Of a stretch of DNA of 19,964 nt, positions 16,521 to 19,964 are shown in pieces. The position numbers and the translations under genes are program-made. The stretch's first letter is position 1. Each line of letters opens with the position of its first letter. Under the pieces are notes generated by a model, which did no database searches, was not told the DNA's origin, and was given only the letters and a program-made list of their open reading frames with translations. Origin of the DNA: Chrysochromulina parva (lineage: Eukaryota > Haptophyta > Prymnesiales > Chrysochromulinaceae); contig PJAB01000838.1 in the NCBI GenBank assembly GCA_002887195.1, positions 1-19,964 on the forward strand, written 5' to 3'.

Positions 16521-16898
16521 TCATTCACCGCGCTTGCCCTTGATGAAGTCGCTGCGACGCTGGCGAGACTTGTTGATGAGATTGACCGACGAGGGCAGCT
16601 GGGCTTCGTCGCCGATAACGTCGCCGAGGGAAGCGTTGAGCAGCAGCGTGAGCACCAAGAGCGCGAGGGCGATGCCCACCACGATCCGGTCGTCTGGAAG
16701 CGCGTTTGCGGCAGCCGCGGCGGACGCGTCGGCTGCGAAGGCGGCGGGCTGCAGCGCAAAGGCTGCCGTACCCGAGGCTGCGGCGAAGCGGGCCACACTC
16801 GCCGGTGACAGCAGCGAGGGCCGCAGAAGCTGTGTGACGACGCCGAGCATCGGAGAAAAATGTTCGGGTCCGCTGTGGGCGTGAACCAAATCGCACAT
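16521..16898 (-). CDS. Small, probably plastid-targeted single-helix membrane protein, unknown function
   Basis: The frame ends at 16521. The likely start is Met at 16850 (109 aa) or 16898 (125 aa). In the 109-aa form, residues 1-40 (LLRPSLLSPASVARFAAASG...AFALQPAAFAAD) are basic, Ser/Ala-rich and end in an AxA-like cleavage site, as in bipartite plastid or thylakoid leaders. One membrane helix follows (about 56-74, IVVGIALALLVLTLLLN). A polar C-terminal segment follows, SSVNLINKSRQRRSDFIKGK, whose regularity suggests conservation. The family is not recognised. The frame stays open to 17132, but the extra residues lie in the spacer to the divergent AP-4 gene and look non-coding. A mitochondrial location is possible. 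It ends about 190 bases from the convergent LSM12 stop. Confidence 0.55.
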   Translation of the reverse strand: MCDLVHAHSGPEHFSPMLGVVTQLLRPSLLSPASVARFAAASGTAAFALQPAAFAADASAAAAANALPDDRIVVGIALALLVLTLLLNASLGDVIGDEAQLPSSVNLINKSRQRRSDFIKGKRGE

Positions 16899-17047
16899 GT
16901 TTGCACAAGACGCAGCGACCGAGGCCGTCGCAAGCGGATGCCGCCTTGCTTTTTCGCCAAAAGTTCTTCTCTGTGAACTCTTGATCGCGGCTGTGCCGAA
17001 GCTTGCTGTGCTTTGCAAGAGTTCTGCCTCTGCCGCCTGACCGCGCG
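16899..17047. promoter_or_regulatory. Divergent spacer, probable bidirectional promoter (small plastid protein / AP-4 epsilon)
   Basis: This spacer is 149 bp (197 bp if the smaller gene starts at 16850) between head-to-head starts. It contains the T-rich patch TTGCTTTTTCGCC near 16947-16959 and GCTTGCTGTGCTTTGC near 17001-17016. No known promoter element is identified. Confidence 0.35.
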
Positions 17048-19964
17048 CGATGTCGGGCTCGCATCTCAGCCGCGACTTCTTCGAGCTTATGTGCGCGCAC
17101 ACCCCAGCTCCGGCCAGTGCACGGCCAGGCACTCAACGCGTGGCGATGAAGTAACGGGACGCACAGACAGCGGGTGCGCTCACGCGCACCAATGGGAGTG
17201 TCCTCACGCGCGCGCCATCGCCTGCCGCTATGTGCGCAGCAAGAGCATCGGCGAGTGCAAGTCGAAGCAGGAAGAGGATAAGATCTTGGCCTCGGAGGTG
17301 TCCACGCTCAAGCAAATCTTCACCACGCAGCTCACTGATAAGAAGTTGAAGGAGGCGCTCATGCGGGTCATGTATGCAGAGATGCTCGGCCACCACGCCG
17401 ATTTCGGCCACATCCACGCGGTGAACATGACGCAAAAGACGAATCTCGTCTCCAAGCGCGTTGGCTACATGGCGAGTGCCGCCTGCCTCCACCCGGGCCA
17501 TGAGCTGGTCACGCTCGCCGTCAACACGATGCGACGCGACGTCGCGTCGTCGAACCACGTCGAGGTGTGCGCGGCGCTGATCGCGATCCCGAAGCTGGTG
17601 AGCAAGGAGTTCCTCCCCGCGCTGCTCCAGCCGGTCCTCGCCCTCCTCGACCATGCCATGGAGGCCATTCGTAAGAAGGCCGTGATGGTGCTGCACAAGT
17701 TCTACACCATTGAGCCCGAGAGTATGGCGAGTCACACGGATAAGCTGCGGCGCGCGCTGTGCGACAAGGACCCGGCGGTGATGGGCGCGGCGCTGTACAT
17801 CTTGCATGCGATGGCCGAGCAGACTCCCGCGCATCACAAGGACCTTGTGCCCTCGTACGTTTCGATCCTCAAGCAGATCACCGAGCATCGGCTGCCCTCC
17901 ACGTTTGATTACCATCGCGTGCCAGCTCCGTGGATCCAGATCAAGCTGCTCAAGCTGCTGGCCCTGTTGGGCACGAACGACCAACGCGCGAGCGAGGGCA
18001 TGTACGAGGTGCTCAATGACGTGATGCGCCGCGCCGACACGGGCATCAACATCGGCTACGCGGTCATCTACGACTGCGTGCGCACCGTCACAACGATCTA
18101 TCCAAATATCCCACTGCTCGAGGCGGCCGCGGCCCACATTGCCCGCTTCGTCCAATCGGAGAACCACAATCTCAAGTATCTCGGGATCAAGGCGCTCGCC
18201 CAGATTGTGCAGGTACGGACGAACCCCGAACCCCGAACCCACGCCCTCGTCCAAATTAGGCAGGTCATGCGCCCGAGATGCCCGGCCTGCAGCACGTGCT
18301 CAACACGGCGCGCACCATCGCCTCTCTCTCTCCTCTCCCCACAGGTCAACCAAAAGTACGCGCTCGACCACCAGATGGTCGTCGTCGAGTGCCTCGAGGA
18401 CCCTGACGAAACTCTCAAGCGGAAGACCCTCGACCTGCTCTTCGCGATGACGAACGCGTCCAACATCATCTTCGTGGCCGACACACTCCTCGGGCACCTG
18501 CGCTCGACAACGGACCAAACCTTCCGAGGCGGCCTCGTCGACCGCATCACGCAACTCGCCGAGCGGTCAGCGCAACTCCCTACAGCGCACTGCCGAGCAA
18601 CTCCCCACAGCGCACACGCGAGCGGCGCCCACCATGCGAGCGCTCACCACGGCGCCCGGCTCTCCGCGCCTCGGCCCGCTCTCAAGCGTGCGAGCGCTCA
18701 CCACGACGCGCATTCCTCCCCTGCCCCCCTCCCCTGCCCCCCAGGTACGCGCCCGACAACACGTGGTACATTCGGACGATGAACGCGGTCTTCGAGCTCG
18801 GCGGCGAGCTGGTCCGGCCCGACATCGCCCACAACTTGATGCGCCTGATCGCCGAGGGCTCCGGCGAGGATGAGGCCGCTGACATGGCCATGCGCAAGTA
18901 CGCGGCGTCGCAGTACTATGAGCTGCTCGAGAAGCCAGTGCTGCCCGACAACCTCGTGCAGGTGCTCTGCTGGGTGCTGGGTGAATATGGTTATCTGGTC
19001 GACGGCACCCAGGTCCTCGACATCGCGACGCGCTTGTGCGGCGTCATCAAGCGCCAGTTGACGCACGTCTCGACCCGCAATTGGGTCTTGGGCGCGCTCG
19101 TGAAGCTCGTCGCCCAGCTTGGCCAGGCCCCTTCCCAGGTGACCGAGCTCGCCCAAAAGTACTCTCGGTCCGCGGACGTGACTCTCGCAAAGTACGCGAA
19201 CGAGCTGCTCGTGTTCCGGGAGCACATGGACGTGATGAAGGCGGTGCTGCCCGTGGACGCGTCGTGTGAGGACCTCGAGACCGATCGCTCACTCTCCTTC
19301 CTCAACGGCTATGTGCAGGTGACGAAGCCCTGATGGCCTCTCTTGATTGCCTCTGATTGCAGGTGACGAGACCCTTCTGGCCTCTCTTGATAGCCTGCTT
19401 CCCCCTTCTTCTCAGTCTCTCCCCCTTGTTTGGCTCACAGGCTGCCGTCGCCAACGGCGCCCAGCCCTACCTCAAGCGCGGTCAGCGCCCGGCGGACCTC
19501 GAGGCGGCGGCAAAGCGGGCCGCGGAGATCGCCGCCAAGCAGCCGGCCCAGCCGGCGATGCGCTTCGAGGAGTATGAGCGAGCACAGCTGCCCGTGATGT
19601 CGGCGCCACCAGCGGCGCCGGAGCCATCGGCGCCTGCCGTCGAAGAGACGCCGCCACCCCTCTCGAGCGGCCTCAACACCTCAGGCGTCAAGCAAATGTG
19701 GGGCGCCGAGGGCTTCATGGGCGACAAGCCCGCGCCCGCGCCCACCCCCGCACAGGTCTTCACACCGGCTGGGGCCCCTCCGCCGGGGGGGTACCCCGGG
19801 AGCGCGCCGCAGGCCCCCCCTCGCCCCGCCGCGCCACCGGAGAAGAGTGCCGAACAGATCGCAAAGGAGAAGAAGATGGCGGCACTCTTCGGTGGCATCC
19901 AGGCCGCCGCGCCCGCGCCCGCGCCGGCGCCCGCGCCCGCGCCCGCGCCGGCGCCGGCGCCGGC
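17048..19964 (+). CDS. AP4E1: AP-4 adaptor complex epsilon subunit (five exons seen, 3' end outside window)
   Basis: Exons 17048-17088, 17240-18212, 18345-18565, 18745-19318 and 19441 onward join in phase to at least 777 residues. The 41-base first exon gives MSGSHLSRDFFEL, and splicing restores ELIKSIGECKSKQEED, the conserved start of AP-4 epsilon. The adaptin trunk follows: LMRVMYAEMLGHHADFGHIHAV, RRALCDKDPAVMGAALYIL, LPSTFDYHRVPAPWIQIKLLKLLALLG, ENHNLKYLGIKAL, CLEDPDETLKRKTLDLLF, WYIRTMNAVFELGGELV, HNLMRLIAEGSGED, CWVLGEYG and PLDASCED-like PVDASCEDLETDRSLSFLNGYVQ. After MRFEEYE comes a Pro/Ala-rich hinge. AP-4 makes clathrin-independent vesicles at the trans-Golgi. The epsilon-specific LPSTFDYHRVPAPWIQIK favours AP-4 over AP-1 gamma and AP-2 alpha. 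The ear domain is expected past the window. Intron 2 (132 bases) has no in-frame stop, so its retention would add 44 residues. Confidence 0.93.
18213..18344 (+). repeat. AP-4 epsilon intron 2: internal copy of the exon 2 end and the GTGCTCAACACGGCGC element
   Basis: The exon 2 end GCCCAGATTGTGCAG (18198-18212) is echoed inside the intron by GTCCAAATTAGGCAG (18249-18263, 11 of 15 bases the same), then GTCATGCGC. A CCCCGAA triplet run lies at 18222-18240. GTGCTCAACACGGCGC is at 18296-18311, upstream of a pyrimidine tract and CACAG. Confidence 0.75.
18566..18744 (+). repeat. AP-4 epsilon intron 3: CAACTCC-CAGCGCAC and GCGCTCACCACG repeats
   Basis: Phase 2 intron. CAACTCCCTACAGCGCAC is repeated about 25 bases later (CAACTCCCCACAGCGCAC) and echoes the exon 3 end CAACTCGCCGAGCG. 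GCGCTCACCACGGCGC (18640-18655) is repeated as GCGCTCACCACGACGC (18694-18709). A long C/T tract precedes CCCAG|GTACGC. Confidence 0.75.
19319..19440 (+). repeat. AP-4 epsilon intron 4: duplicated donor segment
   Basis: The segment TGCAG|GTGACGAAGCCCTGATGG plus CCTCTCTTGAT recurs 43 bases on as TGCAGGTGACGAGACCCTTC plus TGGCCTCTCTTGAT. The intron ends in a long pyrimidine tract and GCTCACAG|GCTGCC. Confidence 0.8.
19906..19964 (+). repeat. GCGCCC/GCGCCG microsatellite coding a Pro-Ala hinge run
   Basis: Hexamer repeats GCGCCCGCGCCC with GCGCCG variants run to the window end. They code alternating Ala-Pro in the AP-4 epsilon hinge after AALFGGIQAA. Confidence 0.9.

Noticed and set aside
18222..18240. 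Telomere-like CCCCGAA repeats
   Set aside because: Only about three short units, inside an intron.
17133..18254. 373-codon minus-strand frame
   Set aside because: Antisense shadow of the well-supported AP-4 epsilon exon 2; no recognisable domain.

Overview
This window looks like nuclear DNA from a GC-rich, intron-containing unicellular eukaryote, most likely a photosynthetic microalga. A haptophyte is my best guess, but that is an inference. It holds ten protein genes. Six are split by 20 GT-AG introns whose borders I placed by codon phase and, where the family is known, by its conserved protein sequence. I found no rRNA, tRNA, CRISPR array or intact transposon.

Layout: (1) 2-889 +, C-terminal end of a cysteine-rich, single-pass surface protein. 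(2) 1687-3357 -, CRAL-TRIO (Sec14-like) protein with a duplicated novel N-terminal module. (3) 3672-4854 -, two-exon unknown protein rich in TP sites, with two KEN boxes. (4) 5034-8099 +, eight-exon POT/PTR2 peptide transporter. (5) 8605-10614 -, three-exon CCDC6-like coiled-coil protein. (6) 10798-13459 +, six-exon TM9SF (nonaspanin). (7) 14776-15513 -, uracil phosphoribosyltransferase. (8) 15666-16329 +, LSM12-like protein. (9) 16521-16898 -, small, probably plastid-targeted membrane protein. (10) 17048-end +, AP-4 complex epsilon subunit, cut by the window end. Transcription direction alternates almost gene by gene. Four head-to-head pairs share spacers of about 150-200 bp, probably bidirectional promoters. 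Several products belong to membrane traffic (AP-4 epsilon, TM9SF, CRAL-TRIO), but nothing shows a shared pathway; this is an ordinary eukaryotic gene neighbourhood.

The unusual part is the introns. Many contain extra, decayed copies of the exon edges that flank them. In TM9SF introns 2 and 4 the first 45 or so intron bases resemble the start of the next exon. In POT intron 6 and AP-4 intron 2 an internal copy runs uninterrupted across the exon-exon junction. Six introns carry one or two extra acceptor-plus-exon-start copies. Ten of 20 internal exons begin with GT directly after the acceptor AG. Together this fits intron gain and growth by tandem duplication of AG|GT-containing exon sequence. 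The rest of many introns is filled with short arrays based on TGATTGCC, TGATGGCC or TGATGACC, always on the transcribed sense strand and full of CTGAT branch-site-like words. Several other introns share an extended GTGCTCACCACGGCGC element upstream of the acceptor.
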